Positions 8,362 through 17,210 are shown, numbered from the stretch's first letter. The stretch is DNA of 41,049 bases from Pectobacterium fontis (GCF_000803215.1 NZ_JSXC01000041.1:1-41049), one strand, 5' to 3'. The notes: generated from the sequence alone by a model not told the origin. Numbers and translations are program-made.

Positions 8362-9161
8362 AGTTTCTCCGGAAAGTGTGCTGTGCCGCTCATACCGGCC
8401 ATCAGGCTGTTGTCTTTGCTTTCGATAACGCCAGTCAGGCTTAGCGTTTGGCTGCTTTCATCAATACGTGCGCCTAATCGGGATACGCTAGCCTGTAGCG
8501 GTTTACCGGTTTCATCTGGCGTAAACGTAAAGCTTAACCCAGGTTTTAATACTGACAGGAGTCGCGATGGTACGAGTAGGTTGATCTCTAAATGGCGATT
8601 ATTAACAATGTCGAGTATTGGCGCACCAAGACCGACACTCTCGTGTGTCTGGGCTCGCCGTTTGACGACTTGCCCGTCGAACGGTGCCAGCAGTCGGCAG
8701 CGATTGACCTGGATCTGATAGACCTGGCTTTCTGCCTGAGACTGCGCAAAGCGCGCGGCGGATAATGATACTGCGTGTCTTCCCACGGATTTCATTTGTG
8801 CCAGTTGCTGATTTTGGCTTAACTCTGCTTCTGCGGCGCGCATGGCGGCCTGAGCAGCCGCCAGTTGAGCCTGATAAATCGAACAGTCAAACCGCACCAA
8901 TAGATCGCCTTTCTTGAAAGACTCCCCTTCTCTAAACGGGAGTTCCACAATACGTCCAGCCAGATCGCTGGACAGCGTGGCTTGATCGACGGCGATCAAA
9001 ATTCCACGCGCCTGGCTGTCGGCGGATGCAGAAGGGGGAGTATCATGAGAGGACAACGTCAATAGCGGATCGTGAGTTTGGGCATGGACGTTAAACGTCA
9101 ATAGGCAAAAGGCCAGAGACGTAAAAGCGCGACGAAGTGCTGGGTGATTGAAACGATCCAC
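8358..9161 (-). CDS. Periplasmic HlyD/RND-type adaptor subunit
   Basis: The protein has 267 residues from a GTG at 9161. I preferred that start because it puts a clean Sec signal at the N-terminus (MDRFNHPALRRAF, a hydrophobic core, then VHA/QT at 27/28) and AAGG lies upstream. The frame stays open to a GTG at 9230, which would give 290 residues. The mature part is a compact membrane-fusion protein. It has a lipoyl half (LSSDLAGRIVELPFREGESFKKGD), a short alpha-hairpin, a second half (CRLLAPFDGQVVKRRAQTHE) and a beta-barrel domain. It is first in the operon with the GAF-HlyD and M50-HlyD genes. No inner-membrane pump or outer-membrane TolC-like channel is encoded in the window, so it must recruit a channel from elsewhere or from left of the window. 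Confidence 0.84.
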   Translation of the reverse strand: MDRFNHPALRRAFTSLAFCLLTFNVHAQTHDPLLTLSSHDTPPSASADSQARGILIAVDQATLSSDLAGRIVELPFREGESFKKGDLLVRFDCSIYQAQLAAAQAAMRAAEAELSQNQQLAQMKSVGRHAVSLSAARFAQSQAESQVYQIQVNRCRLLAPFDGQVVKRRAQTHESVGLGAPILDIVNNRHLEINLLVPSRLLSVLKPGLSFTFTPDETGKPLQASVSRLGARIDESSQTLSLTGVIESKDNSLMAGMSGTAHFPEKL

Positions 9162-9347
9162 ACTAACCTGCCTTAATTTCGTTGAGGTGCGTGACAAGTC
9201 AGAAAGCGTGGTGACTCCCTGAATTTTCACCCATTAATGGTTCCTATCTTGGAAGATATCATGGTACAGAATGGATCAAACTGACAATATCAATCGTGTT
9301 CCGTCGAACAATTCCTTCATGTATTTGTATTAATAAAAGGATTTACC
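9162..9347. promoter_or_regulatory. Divergent promoter region, adaptor operon / DUF4153 gene
   Basis: A short intergenic region separates the leftward three-gene adaptor operon from the rightward membrane-protein gene, so both promoters must lie here. The DUF4153 gene has a clear AAAGGA ribosome binding site just before its ATG at 9348. I could not assign -35/-10 boxes with confidence. Confidence 0.4.
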
Positions 9348-11000
9348 ATGCCTACCGCCAACGCCCTATCGTTAAAGTTTTATCTGGTTATTGGTCTGCT
9401 TCAGGGACTTTTATTTGTCACCGCTTTGGAAATGAAAGAGGGCATGTTTCAGACGTTGTTGATCGTGATGGCGGCGGTTGGCGGCATCAGTCTGCAATTG
9501 CAGAAATGTTCTCACTTTTTGAAAAAAGTAGGCGTGTGGTGTGGCGCGTTGACGGCGATGATAACGGCAGTCAGCGGTTGGCTTCTCTACGATAATGGGA
9601 AATCCTCGCTGCCCCCTTCCTGGATATTGTGTAGCATTCTCCTTGGGTATATCTGCTGTACTTTCATTAGCAGTTGGCCGAGCCGTGAAGGGCGATGGCC
9701 GTCTTATGACTCTCTCTGTAAACATGCCTGGATCAATATTTTTACCGTGCTATTAGCATGGCTCTTCGTTTTAGTCGTCGTGTTGTTGCTCGTACTGTGC
9801 GGTATGTTGTTCAGCATGCTGGGGTTCCCGCAGGTGGGTAAAGTTCTCGATCATCATCGGTTCTACATGCTACTTCTGCCGATAGTGTTTTCTATTGGCA
9901 TCTATATCGGAATGACGAAAGAAATTGTTGTCGGGTTGTTGCGTGGGATCCTGCTATCGGCCTGTCGTTTCCTCTTGCCGCTCAGTGCGCTGATCACGCT
10001 GCTTTTCGTCTTAACGCTGCCTTTTAGCGGCCTGGCACCGATATGGAGGACGGGGCATTCCACGGCCATTTTATTATGTCTGGTTGGCGTGAATATCTTT
10101 TTGATTAATTGCGCATCTCAGGACGATAACGATGCACGACCTTATCCTGCGGTGTTCCGTGGGTTGGTCAGTGCGAGTGTGCCCTGTTTGCCGATTCTTG
10201 TGGGATTGGCGGGATATTCCAGTTGGCTGCGTATTGAACAATACGGCCTGATGCCTTTCCGGTTTCAGGCGATCTTCGTGATAGCGGTCGTCATGCTTTA
10301 CAGCCTGGCTATGCTGTGGGCCGTTATTCGTCGCTCTGGTGTCTGGTTAAAGCCTCTACGGATGAGTAATCCGCTGCTCGCGGTTTTCACCTGTATTCTG
10401 ATGGTGTTGTTACATACTCCGGTGTTGAACCCAGAGGCATTCAGCGCAAGAAATCAGGTTCAGCGCCTGCTTAGCGGAAAGACGCCAATCGATACGTTTG
10501 ATCTGTGGGTGCTACGCGATGAACTGGGGAGAGCGGGTAGGCAACAATGGGTTTGGCTGGTTGAAGAACTGGCGCAAGATCGAATACTGGATACCGCAGG
10601 ACGGCAGGCATTGCGTGAACTGTTGCAGGGGAAATCCGTTAAAATTCGTCCTGTTCAGAGCGAATGGGTGGGGCCATCAGAAGAAGGTATTGAAGGCCTG
10701 TTGCAAGGAGATAATCTGGGTAATCAATGCAGGGAAGCGACTTGTCTGCTTTTCGCGATTGACTTGACCAGTGACGGTCATAATGAAGTGCTCATTTTCC
10801 CTAAATCGGGTTGGGGGAGTGGTGGAAAGATCCTCGTCCGTGATGACAAAGGACAATGGCAAATTGCGGCCAGCATATATGGCACGATGAGTATGGAACA
10901 GTTGATCGCGTCGGTAACGGACGGAAAAATTGAGGCCGTTGAGCCGCGTTTCAAGACAATCAGAATCGGTGGCACCGATATGGAGATCTCGTATCCCTGA
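9348..11000 (+). CDS. DUF4153-family multi-spanning membrane protein
   Basis: The protein has 550 residues. The first ~370 are mostly hydrophobic, with about ten predicted membrane helices (for example LKFYLVIGLLQGLLF, WLFVLVVVLLLVLCGMLF and LLPIVFSIGIYIG). The final ~170 are hydrophilic and contain LLSGKTPIDTFDLWVLRDELGRAGRQQW and VRDDKGQWQIAASIYG. I recognise the general layout of DUF4153 proteins, which are common in Enterobacterales and have no established function. AAAGGA precedes the ATG. It is transcribed away from the HlyD operon and towards ahpC, but ahpC has its own spacer, so I regard it as a single-gene unit. No catalytic motif is visible. Confidence 0.8.
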   Translation: MPTANALSLKFYLVIGLLQGLLFVTALEMKEGMFQTLLIVMAAVGGISLQLQKCSHFLKKVGVWCGALTAMITAVSGWLLYDNGKSSLPPSWILCSILLGYICCTFISSWPSREGRWPSYDSLCKHAWINIFTVLLAWLFVLVVVLLLVLCGMLFSMLGFPQVGKVLDHHRFYMLLLPIVFSIGIYIGMTKEIVVGLLRGILLSACRFLLPLSALITLLFVLTLPFSGLAPIWRTGHSTAILLCLVGVNIFLINCASQDDNDARPYPAVFRGLVSASVPCLPILVGLAGYSSWLRIEQYGLMPFRFQAIFVIAVVMLYSLAMLWAVIRRSGVWLKPLRMSNPLLAVFTCILMVLLHTPVLNPEAFSARNQVQRLLSGKTPIDTFDLWVLRDELGRAGRQQWVWLVEELAQDRILDTAGRQALRELLQGKSVKIRPVQSEWVGPSEEGIEGLLQGDNLGNQCREATCLLFAIDLTSDGHNEVLIFPKSGWGSGGKILVRDDKGQWQIAASIYGTMSMEQLIASVTDGKIEAVEPRFKTIRIGGTDMEISYP

Positions 11001-11048
11001 TTGCGCATTACGTTAGGTATTGCTTATTGATTCGATAAAGATAACAGA

Positions 11049-11078
11049 TTGGTGATAACGATCACATTTCTGTACTTT
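11049..11078 (+). promoter_or_regulatory. Probable ahpC promoter
   Basis: TTGGTG (11049-11054) and TACTTT (11073-11078) are separated by 18 bases and lie just upstream of ahpC. Two GATA-starting repeats 20 bases apart (11034 and 11054) overlap and precede the -35. ahpC is an OxyR target in E. coli, so an OxyR site is expected here, but I could not match the full OxyR consensus convincingly. Confidence 0.4.
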
Positions 11079-11110
11079 AGCCACATACGAAAACACATGA
11101 GGATAAAGTG

Positions 11111-11674
11111 ATGTCAGTAATCAATACCCAAGTTAAACCATTCAAAAACATGGCGTTCAAAGACGGTCAATTCATCGAAGTAACGGAGAAGAATATCGAA
11201 GGAAAATGGAGCGTATTCTTCTTCTATCCGGCTGACTTTACGTTTGTCTGCCCGACCGAACTGGGTGATGTTGCTGACTACTACGACGAATTCCAACAGC
11301 GTGGCGTGGAAATCTACTCTGTGTCTACCGACACCCATTTCACGCACAAAGCGTGGCACAGCAGCTCTGAAACCATTGGCAAAATCAAATACACCATGAT
11401 CGGTGACCCAACGGGCCAACTGACACGTAACTTTGAAAACATGCGTGAAGCAGAAGGTCTGGCTGACCGTGGTACGTTTATCGTTGACCCACAGGGCATC
11501 ATCCAGGCTGTGGAAATCACGGCAGAAGGGATTGGTCGCGATGCTTCCGATCTGCTGCGTAAAGTTAAAGCGGCTCAATACGTTGCTTCTCATCCGGGCG
11601 AAGTATGCCCAGCCAAGTGGAAAGAGGGCGAGGCTACGCTGGCACCGTCTTTGGATCTGGTTGGTAAAATCTAA
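11111..11674 (+). CDS. ahpC: Alkyl hydroperoxide reductase subunit C (2-Cys peroxiredoxin)
   Basis: The protein has 187 residues, the usual length, and is nearly identical in layout to E. coli AhpC. Peroxidatic Cys47 lies in [12 protein letters not shown] and resolving Cys166 in GEVCPAKW near the C-terminus. It reduces H2O2, organic peroxides and peroxynitrite in the cytoplasm and is re-reduced by AhpF, encoded just downstream. I chose the ATG at 11111 ([11 protein letters not shown]) over the preceding GTG at 11108 because it matches the family start. The gene is followed by a terminator-like hairpin before ahpF, which would set ahpC expression above ahpF. Confidence 0.98.
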   Translation: MSVINTQVKPFKNMAFKDGQFIEVTEKNIEGKWSVFFFYPADFTFVCPTELGDVADYYDEFQQRGVEIYSVSTDTHFTHKAWHSSSETIGKIKYTMIGDPTGQLTRNFENMREAEGLADRGTFIVDPQGIIQAVEITAEGIGRDASDLLRKVKAAQYVASHPGEVCPAKWKEGEATLAPSLDLVGKI

Positions 11675-11705
11675 GCTAACACCAGGAAAAACAGCAATGT
11701 TTTGT

Positions 11706-11729
11706 CGGGTGCCTTGCACCCGATTTTTT
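11706..11729 (+). terminator. Attenuator-type terminator between ahpC and ahpF
   Basis: CGGGTGC (11706-11712) pairs with GCACCCG (11716-11722) around a three-base CTT loop and is followed by ATTTTTT. It lies 31 bases after the ahpC stop. It would release most transcripts after the peroxiredoxin gene and allow partial readthrough into ahpF. Confidence 0.75.
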
Positions 11730-11810
11730 GTGGTTCGCACTTTTCGCGACCGTGCCGCATCTTGTTCGATTTCTACCTTTGTACCCACTTGCCTAATTAA
11801 GGGATGACCC

Positions 11811-13373
11811 ATGCTCGACAATACGATGAAAGTCCAGTTGAAAGCCTATCTGGAAAAATTAACCAAACCTGTTGAGTTGATTGCGACTCTGGATGACTCT
11901 GCGAAATCCGCGGAAGTCAGAACGTTGCTGACGGAAATTGCTGAGCTGTCCGATCGGGTCAGTGTTATTGAGAATAACAGCCTGTCAGTACGCAAACCGT
12001 CATTCCTGATTACCAACCCAGATTCCCAAAGTGGCCCGCGTTTTGCCGGTGCGCCGATGGGACATGAATTTACTTCCTTAATTCTGGCGCTATTGCAGGT
12101 GGGCGGTCACCCGTCGAAAGAAGCAAAAGAATTACTCGATCAAATCCGCCATCTTGATGGTTCCTTCCATTTTGAGACCTATTACTCATTGTCCTGCCAT
12201 AACTGCCCGGATGTGGTGCAGGCGCTGAATTTAATGGCGGTGTTGAATCCGAATATCACTCATACCGCGATTGACGGCGGCGTGTTTCAGGATGAGATCC
12301 AAAGCCGTAATGTCATGGGCGTTCCTACCGTTTTCCTGAATGGTGAGCATTTCAGTCAGGGGCGAACCAGCCTTGCGGAGATTGTGACGAAAATCGATAC
12401 TGGCGCGGGCGCTAAACAGGTTGAGAAGCTGAATCAGCGTGACGTCTATGATGTGTTAATCATCGGTAGCGGCCCGGCGGGAGCAGCCGCAGCAGTCTAT
12501 TCTGCGCGCAAAGGTATTCGTACTGGCTTGGTCGGCGAACGCTTTGGCGGCCAGGTATTGGATACCGTCGATATCGAAAACTACATTTCCGTGCCGAAAA
12601 CAGAAGGCGCCAAACTGGCGACGGCGCTGAAGAGCCATGTTGATGACTATGATGTGGATGTCATCGACGCACAGAGTGCAGAAGCCTTAATTCCTGGCGG
12701 CGAACCGGGTAAACCGCATCAGATCATTACCGTATCCGGCGCGACGCTGAAAGCACGTAGCGTGATCATCGCGACGGGCGCACGCTGGAGAAACATGAAT
12801 GTCCCCGGTGAAGATCAATACCGTACGCGCGGCGTCACGTACTGCCCGCACTGTGATGGCCCGCTGTTCAAAGGCAAGAGCGTCGCGGTGATTGGCGGCG
12901 GGAACTCTGGTGTGGAAGCGGCTATCGATCTGGCTGGCGTGGTGAAACATGTGACGCTGCTGGAATTTGCACCAGAGCTGAAAGCGGATTCCGTATTGCA
13001 GGATAAAGTCCGTAGTCTGCCAAACGTTGACATCATTCTGAATGCGCAAACCACGGAAGTGAAAGGCGATGGACAGAAGGTGACGGGGCTGAGCTACAAA
13101 GATCGCATGACCGATACGCTGCACGATTTAGCGCTGGAAGGGATCTTTGTACAGATTGGCCTGCTGCCTAACACGCACTGGCTGGAAGGCACGGTTGCCA
13201 GAAACCGCATCGGTGAAATTGAGATTGATGCCAAGTGTGAAACCAGCGTGAAAGGCGTCTTTGCTGCCGGCGACTGTACGACGGTGCCGTACAAGCAGAT
13301 CATTATCGCGACAGGGGAAGGCGCAAAAGCATCATTGAGTGCGTTTGATTACCTGATCAGAACCCGCGCATAG
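11811..13373 (+). CDS. ahpF: Alkyl hydroperoxide reductase subunit F (NADH:peroxiredoxin reductase)
   Basis: The protein has 520 residues, against about 521 in E. coli. The N-terminal double thioredoxin-fold domain carries the Cys129-His-Asn-Cys132 active site (SCHNCPD). The thioredoxin-reductase-like part has the FAD-binding [10 protein letters not shown] motif (219-228), the redox pair Cys345-Pro-His-Cys348 (YCPHCDG), a nucleotide-binding GGGNSG, and the closing [18 protein letters not shown] motif. It passes electrons from NADH to AhpC. It shares a transcription unit with ahpC across the attenuator hairpin. The start [17 protein letters not shown] matches the family. Confidence 0.98.
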   Translation: MLDNTMKVQLKAYLEKLTKPVELIATLDDSAKSAEVRTLLTEIAELSDRVSVIENNSLSVRKPSFLITNPDSQSGPRFAGAPMGHEFTSLILALLQVGGHPSKEAKELLDQIRHLDGSFHFETYYSLSCHNCPDVVQALNLMAVLNPNITHTAIDGGVFQDEIQSRNVMGVPTVFLNGEHFSQGRTSLAEIVTKIDTGAGAKQVEKLNQRDVYDVLIIGSGPAGAAAAVYSARKGIRTGLVGERFGGQVLDTVDIENYISVPKTEGAKLATALKSHVDDYDVDVIDAQSAEALIPGGEPGKPHQIITVSGATLKARSVIIATGARWRNMNVPGEDQYRTRGVTYCPHCDGPLFKGKSVAVIGGGNSGVEAAIDLAGVVKHVTLLEFAPELKADSVLQDKVRSLPNVDIILNAQTTEVKGDGQKVTGLSYKDRMTDTLHDLALEGIFVQIGLLPNTHWLEGTVARNRIGEIEIDAKCETSVKGVFAAGDCTTVPYKQIIIATGEGAKASLSAFDYLIRTRA

Positions 13374-13384
13374 CATTAACCTGT

Positions 13385-13411
13385 GGGGGAAAATCGATGA
13401 TTTCCCCCTTT
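13385..13411 (+). terminator. Hairpin after ahpF (first)
   Basis: GGGGGAAA (13385-13392) pairs with TTTCCCCC (13401-13408), followed by a short TTT. It lies 12 bases beyond the ahpF stop and is probably the first of two tandem terminators. Confidence 0.6.
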
Positions 13412-13439
13412 GTTGCTCTGGCGATGAGCTTAACTTTCC

Positions 13440-13482
13440 ACGCAGCGATCTCTCATAAAAAGAGACATCGCTGCGTTTTTTG
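13440..13482 (+). terminator. Strong intrinsic terminator after ahpF (second)
   Basis: A 15-base arm (ACGCAGCGATCTCTC, 13440-13454) pairs with one mismatch to 13462-13476 around a short A-rich loop and runs into a T-tract. It insulates ahpCF from the DnaA-box region and from convergent queG. Confidence 0.8.
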
Positions 13483-13668
13483 TTTTCGATCGTAAAAATT
13501 GGATCTCAGCCCTTGCCAAGTGGCGATAACAAATCCATAATGCTGGCCGCTCTGTGCTATTGCCCGTTTTTACTATCTACAACGCACCGTATTACGAGCG
13601 CTAACATTACCTCAATCCACATCATTTTTTATCAGTTAATACAAAACGTCATATTCTTTTTAACAGAC

Positions 13669-13677
13669 TTATCCACA
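13669..13677 (+). promoter_or_regulatory. Perfect DnaA box 1
   Basis: TTATCCACA, an exact match to the high-affinity DnaA consensus TTATNCACA, in AT-rich DNA. Confidence 0.75.
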
Positions 13678-13828
13678 GATTGTTTGTTGGCGATTTATTA
13701 ATCATGCTATGTGATTGATAAAAGACGCCATGGTATCTTATTGATATTTATTCATAAAATTTAGTTATAAAATGTTATAACGATCGCTTGTACTTTTTGT
13801 GACAGTTGATTGGCAACGGTTTTTTTAT

Positions 13829-13837
13829 TTATCCACA
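13829..13837 (+). promoter_or_regulatory. Perfect DnaA box 2
   Basis: TTATCCACA, the same orientation as box 1 and 160 bases from it, just before the queG stop codon region. Together with the weaker boxes it makes a cluster. Confidence 0.75.
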
Positions 13838-13874
13838 GCGTGTGCGACAAACCGATGACAACCGTTTGAACGGC

Positions 13875-15014
13875 TCATGCATCGCGCGGTAATCCTTTCT
13901 CTACTGCACGAATAAGTCGTTTTTTCTGAGTGGATTGGACGTCAATTTCCAGTGACGCTCGACGTTCCAACTGCTGACGAATCGCCCAGTGGATATGTTC
14001 ATCCAACAGTTCGCTGTCACCCAGACGGGCTTGCAGTGCGAGTACGATGCTATCCTGATAAGGGGCATTTCCCAGCGCGACGGCAATATTGCGTAGCCAG
14101 CGGAGATGACCGATGCGCCTTATCGGCGACCCTTCCGTGATCCGCAGAAATTTCTCTTCATTCCAGCCGAATAGCGCCACCAGCTCTGGCGTATGCAGAG
14201 CGGCGCGTGGGCTGAAATCCGCCTCGTCGGTAAGCTGTGAAAACCGATTCCATGGACAAATAAGCTGACAGTCATCGCAGCCATAGATGCGATTGCCCAT
14301 GAGTGGACGGAATTCTTCAGGGATCGCCCCTTCCAATTCAATGGTTAGGTAGGAAATGCAGCGGCGGGCATCGACAGTATACGGGGCAACGATCGCGCCT
14401 GTGGGGCAGGTGGTCATGCAGGCGACACATCGGCCACACTGTTCCTCCTGTGGTTGATCGACAGGCAGAGGTAAATCGATCAACAGTTCACCAAGAAAGA
14501 ACCAGGAACCCGCCTCTCTGTTCAGAATGAGTGAATGTTTGCCAACCCAGCCAAGTCCGGCTTTCGCAGCCAAAGGACGCTCCATAATCGGTGCGGAATC
14601 GACGAAGGGGCGAAAATTCAACTCACCGCAGTATGCCTGAATCTGCTCGCCGAGTTTTTTCAGACGCTGGCGCAATAGCTTATGGTAGTCACGGCCCAGC
14701 GCATAACGGCTAACATAGCCGAGCTGTGGATTCTTTAACGTACTGGCGAAGGCAGCCTTGGCGGGCAAATAGTTCATACGCACACTGATGACACGCAGCG
14801 TACCGGGCAACAATTCGTGTGGACGCGCTCGCAGCATACCGTGGCGCGCCATCCAGTCCATTTCCCCGTGGTATTGCTTATCCAGCCAGGCCTGAAGCCG
14901 AGGCTCTTCTGTGGACAAATCGGTATCGCAGATACCGACCTGCTGGAACCCCAATGCCTGTCCCCATTGTTTGATATGTTGCGCTAATTCATTGAGATCG
15001 TAGGGGTATGACAT
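13875..15014 (-). CDS. queG: Epoxyqueuosine reductase
   Basis: The protein has 379 residues, the E. coli length. It catalyses the last step of queuosine biosynthesis, reducing epoxyqueuosine to queuosine at the tRNA wobble position, using cobalamin and two [4Fe-4S] clusters. Cluster cysteines are visible at 193, 196, 199 and 203 (CGRCVACMTTCPTGA) and at 219, 246, 249 and 253 (CDDCQLICPWN). The N-terminal half holds the cobalamin-binding domain, with FVDSAP around Asp139. It is divergent from nnr, as in E. coli, where queG also borders datA. Confidence 0.97.
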   Translation of the reverse strand: MSYPYDLNELAQHIKQWGQALGFQQVGICDTDLSTEEPRLQAWLDKQYHGEMDWMARHGMLRARPHELLPGTLRVISVRMNYLPAKAAFASTLKNPQLGYVSRYALGRDYHKLLRQRLKKLGEQIQAYCGELNFRPFVDSAPIMERPLAAKAGLGWVGKHSLILNREAGSWFFLGELLIDLPLPVDQPQEEQCGRCVACMTTCPTGAIVAPYTVDARRCISYLTIELEGAIPEEFRPLMGNRIYGCDDCQLICPWNRFSQLTDEADFSPRAALHTPELVALFGWNEEKFLRITEGSPIRRIGHLRWLRNIAVALGNAPYQDSIVLALQARLGDSELLDEHIHWAIRQQLERRASLEIDVQSTQKKRLIRAVEKGLPRDA

Positions 15015-15159
15015 GATGGGCCACAGAAATAAACAAGACGTGTTGATATTACCATATTCGTGCCGCAGAGCCGATGCCTACCGGGAGGCATAGAATGCTG
15101 GCGGTGGTTTAGGTTGCTTGCTAATTTTAAGTCATTGTAATGAAAAACAAGAGCACATC

Positions 15160-16689
15160 ATGACGGGTTACGTTCGGAAGCGAGGGGATGAATTGCCGGA
15201 TGCGGTGTTTCACGCCGAGTGGGTGCGCCGTGAAGAAGCCAGAGCCGCTAATGAGTCGGGGCTTTCGCTGTGGGAACTGATGCAGCGTGCGGGAGAAGCC
15301 GCATTTCAGGTGGCGCGCCAATGCTATCCCTCGGCTCGGCGCTGGCGGGTGTTAGCCGGGCACGGCAATAACGGCGGCGATGGGTATGTGGTGGCCAGTT
15401 TGGCGCTGGCGGCAGGGATTGATGTGGATGTGATAGCCTGCACCAGCGACAAATCGCTGCCCGATGAGGCTCGTCTGGCTCGACTGCGCTGGCTGGAGCA
15501 GGGTGGCCAGGTTCACGACATTCATGTGCAGGATATGGAGACCGCGTGGCCGGATGGGATCGAACTGATTGTGGATGGGTTACTGGGAACGGGACTGTCT
15601 GCTGCACCGCGTGCATCCTATGCGGCGTTAATTACGCAGGCGAATGCCTATCCCGCTCCCATCGTATCATTGGATATTCCCTCCGGCTTACAGGCTGAAA
15701 CGGGGGCCTGTGCTGGCGTCGCGATTGGTGCGGCGCAGACGGTGACGTTTATCGCGCTCAAACCGGGGCTGCTGACAGGCCGTGCCCGTGAGCAGGTTGG
15801 AAAACTACATTATCACTCGCTGGGGCTGCAAACCTGGCTAGACGACCAAACGGCACCGATACGACGCCTGACTGTGGCGCAGCTTTCCACATGGTTGTTG
15901 CCCCGTACGGCTGGGCAGCACAAAGGGGATAACGGCAGGCTGCTGGTAGTCGGTGGCAATGCGGGTTTAGGTGGCGCGGTAGTGATGGCGGCTGATGCAG
16001 CATTACACAGTGGTGCTGGATTAGTGCGAGTACTTACTCACAAACAGTATCAATCCGCCTTTCTGACGGCGCGGCCTGAGTTAATGGTACAGGAACTGAC
16101 GGCAGATACGCTGCGACAGGGGCTGGAGTGGGCCGATGTTGTGGTGATTGGACCCGGTTTAGGGCAGGATGACTGGGGTAAAAGTGCCTTGCGTCTGGCA
16201 GAAAATTGTAACAAACCCATGTTATGGGATGCGGATGCACTTAACCTGCTGGCAATCAACCCGCATAAGCGGCAGAATCGCGTGCTGACACCTCATCCCG
16301 GTGAAGCGGCACGTTTACTGAATTGCCGCGTTGCTGATATCGAAAGCGATCGCTTACTTGCGGCCACAAGGCTGGTAAAACGCTATGGCGGTGTGGTCGT
16401 CTTAAAAGGTGCGGGAACGGTGATTGCCAATGAGCGAGGCGAGACTGCCATTGCTGATGTGGGAAATCCCGGTATGGCGACCGGTGGCATGGGGGATGTG
16501 CTGTCAGGTATTGTCGGCGGTTTGCTGGCGCAAAAGCTCTCGCTGTATGATGCGGCCTGTGCAGGATGTGTCGTACACGGTGCGGCGGCTGATTGGTTGG
16601 CGACGCGACGCGGCACTCGCGGTATGCTGGCAACCGATTTACTACCCGTATTGTTCCGGTATGTTAATCCCGAGCGAATGTATTTATAG
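15160..16689 (+). CDS. nnr: Bifunctional NAD(P)HX epimerase / ADP-dependent NAD(P)HX dehydratase
   Basis: The protein has 509 residues from the ATG at 15160 (MTGYVRKRG); a TTG at 15118 would add 14 residues but fits the family less well. The N-terminal YjeF epimerase domain has GHGNNGGDGY and LDIPSGL. The C-terminal ribokinase-like dehydratase has HKGDNGRLLVVGG, IGPGLG, TPHPGEAARLL and GGMGDVLSGI. Together they repair hydrated NAD(P)H: the epimerase interconverts R- and S-NAD(P)HX and the dehydratase restores NAD(P)H. It heads the nnr-tsaE-amiB-mutL-miaA-hfq-hflX-hflK-hflC series. Confidence 0.97.
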   Translation: MTGYVRKRGDELPDAVFHAEWVRREEARAANESGLSLWELMQRAGEAAFQVARQCYPSARRWRVLAGHGNNGGDGYVVASLALAAGIDVDVIACTSDKSLPDEARLARLRWLEQGGQVHDIHVQDMETAWPDGIELIVDGLLGTGLSAAPRASYAALITQANAYPAPIVSLDIPSGLQAETGACAGVAIGAAQTVTFIALKPGLLTGRAREQVGKLHYHSLGLQTWLDDQTAPIRRLTVAQLSTWLLPRTAGQHKGDNGRLLVVGGNAGLGGAVVMAADAALHSGAGLVRVLTHKQYQSAFLTARPELMVQELTADTLRQGLEWADVVVIGPGLGQDDWGKSALRLAENCNKPMLWDADALNLLAINPHKRQNRVLTPHPGEAARLLNCRVADIESDRLLAATRLVKRYGGVVVLKGAGTVIANERGETAIADVGNPGMATGGMGDVLSGIVGGLLAQKLSLYDAACAGCVVHGAAADWLATRRGTRGMLATDLLPVLFRYVNPERMYL

Positions 16690-16691
16690 CC

Positions 16692-16721
16692 GATGTTTTT
16701 AGAACTGATGTTTTTTAGAAC
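16692..16721 (+). repeat. 15-base tandem duplication in front of tsaE
   Basis: GATGTTTTTAGAACT (16692-16706) is followed at once by GATGTTTTTTAGAAC (16707-16721). It fills the nnr-tsaE gap, where no Shine-Dalgarno sequence is visible. Confidence 0.8.
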
Positions 16722-16727
16722 AATAGA

Positions 16728-17210
16728 ATGAAAAAAATAGCCTTACTTCTGCCCGATGAGGCAGCGACTATCTCTTTAGGCACGGCGCTGGCGCAAGCCT
16801 GCGACGGTGCTTGTGTCATTCACCTGTATGGCGATCTCGGCGCAGGGAAAACGACGTTTAGTCGTGGGTTCCTACAGGCACGCGGCCATCAGGGCAATGT
16901 CAAAAGCCCCACTTATACGCTGGTCGAGCCTTATGCGTTATCGCCACTGGCGGTTTACCACTTTGATCTCTATCGACTGGCCGACCCGGAAGAGTTGGAG
17001 TTTATGGGGATCCGCGATTACCTGACGCAGGATGCCATCTGTCTGATTGAATGGCCGCAACAGGGCGACGGCGTGTTACCGAATGCGGATATTGAACTGC
17101 ACTTGCGCTATCAGGATCAGGGACGACAGGCGGAGCTACTCGCAGTCTCTGCGACGGGAGACGCAATGTTACAACGTTTTTCTCTTCAGCCAGGAACAAC
17201 AGAATCATGA
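16728..17210 (+). CDS. tsaE: t6A tRNA modification ATPase TsaE
   Basis: The protein has 160 residues, slightly longer than the E. coli protein. The Walker A motif GDLGAGKTT is at 35-43, followed by [19 protein letters not shown] and the conserved IEWPQQG. It is the ATPase of the TsaBCDE complex, which makes threonylcarbamoyladenosine at position 37 of ANN-decoding tRNAs. The start matches the family, but no good Shine-Dalgarno sequence precedes it (GAACAATAGA), so translation may depend on coupling with nnr or a structured leader. Its stop overlaps the amiB start (ATGA). Confidence 0.96.
   Translation: MKKIALLLPDEAATISLGTALAQACDGACVIHLYGDLGAGKTTFSRGFLQARGHQGNVKSPTYTLVEPYALSPLAVYHFDLYRLADPEELEFMGIRDYLTQDAICLIEWPQQGDGVLPNADIELHLRYQDQGRQAELLAVSATGDAMLQRFSLQPGTTES

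Larger units (their letters stand above)
13374..13874. other. Gene-free AT-rich region between ahpF and queG; candidate datA-like DnaA-binding locus
   Basis: About 500 bases hold no credible gene. They contain two terminator-like hairpins at the left, then an AT-rich segment (13600-13870). The segment has two perfect DnaA boxes, TTATCCACA at 13669-13677 and 13829-13837, both on the plus strand. A one-mismatch box, TTATTCATA, lies at 13748-13756, and a weaker CAATCCACA at 13613-13621. Several TTGATA/TTGATT cores that could belong to IHF sites occur between 13710 and 13815. In E. coli the datA DnaA-titration locus lies beside queG (between glyVXY and queG), and this region has the same position relative to queG. 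The identification is an inference. Confidence 0.55.

Noticed and set aside
11114-11821. 235-codon minus-strand frame across ahpC
   Set aside because: It lies opposite ahpC, whose protein is unmistakable; the antisense frame is open by composition only.
13480-13701. 73-codon plus-strand frame in the ahpF-queG gap
   Set aside because: It starts at a TTG in a terminator T-tract, has no ribosome binding site, and covers a DnaA box.
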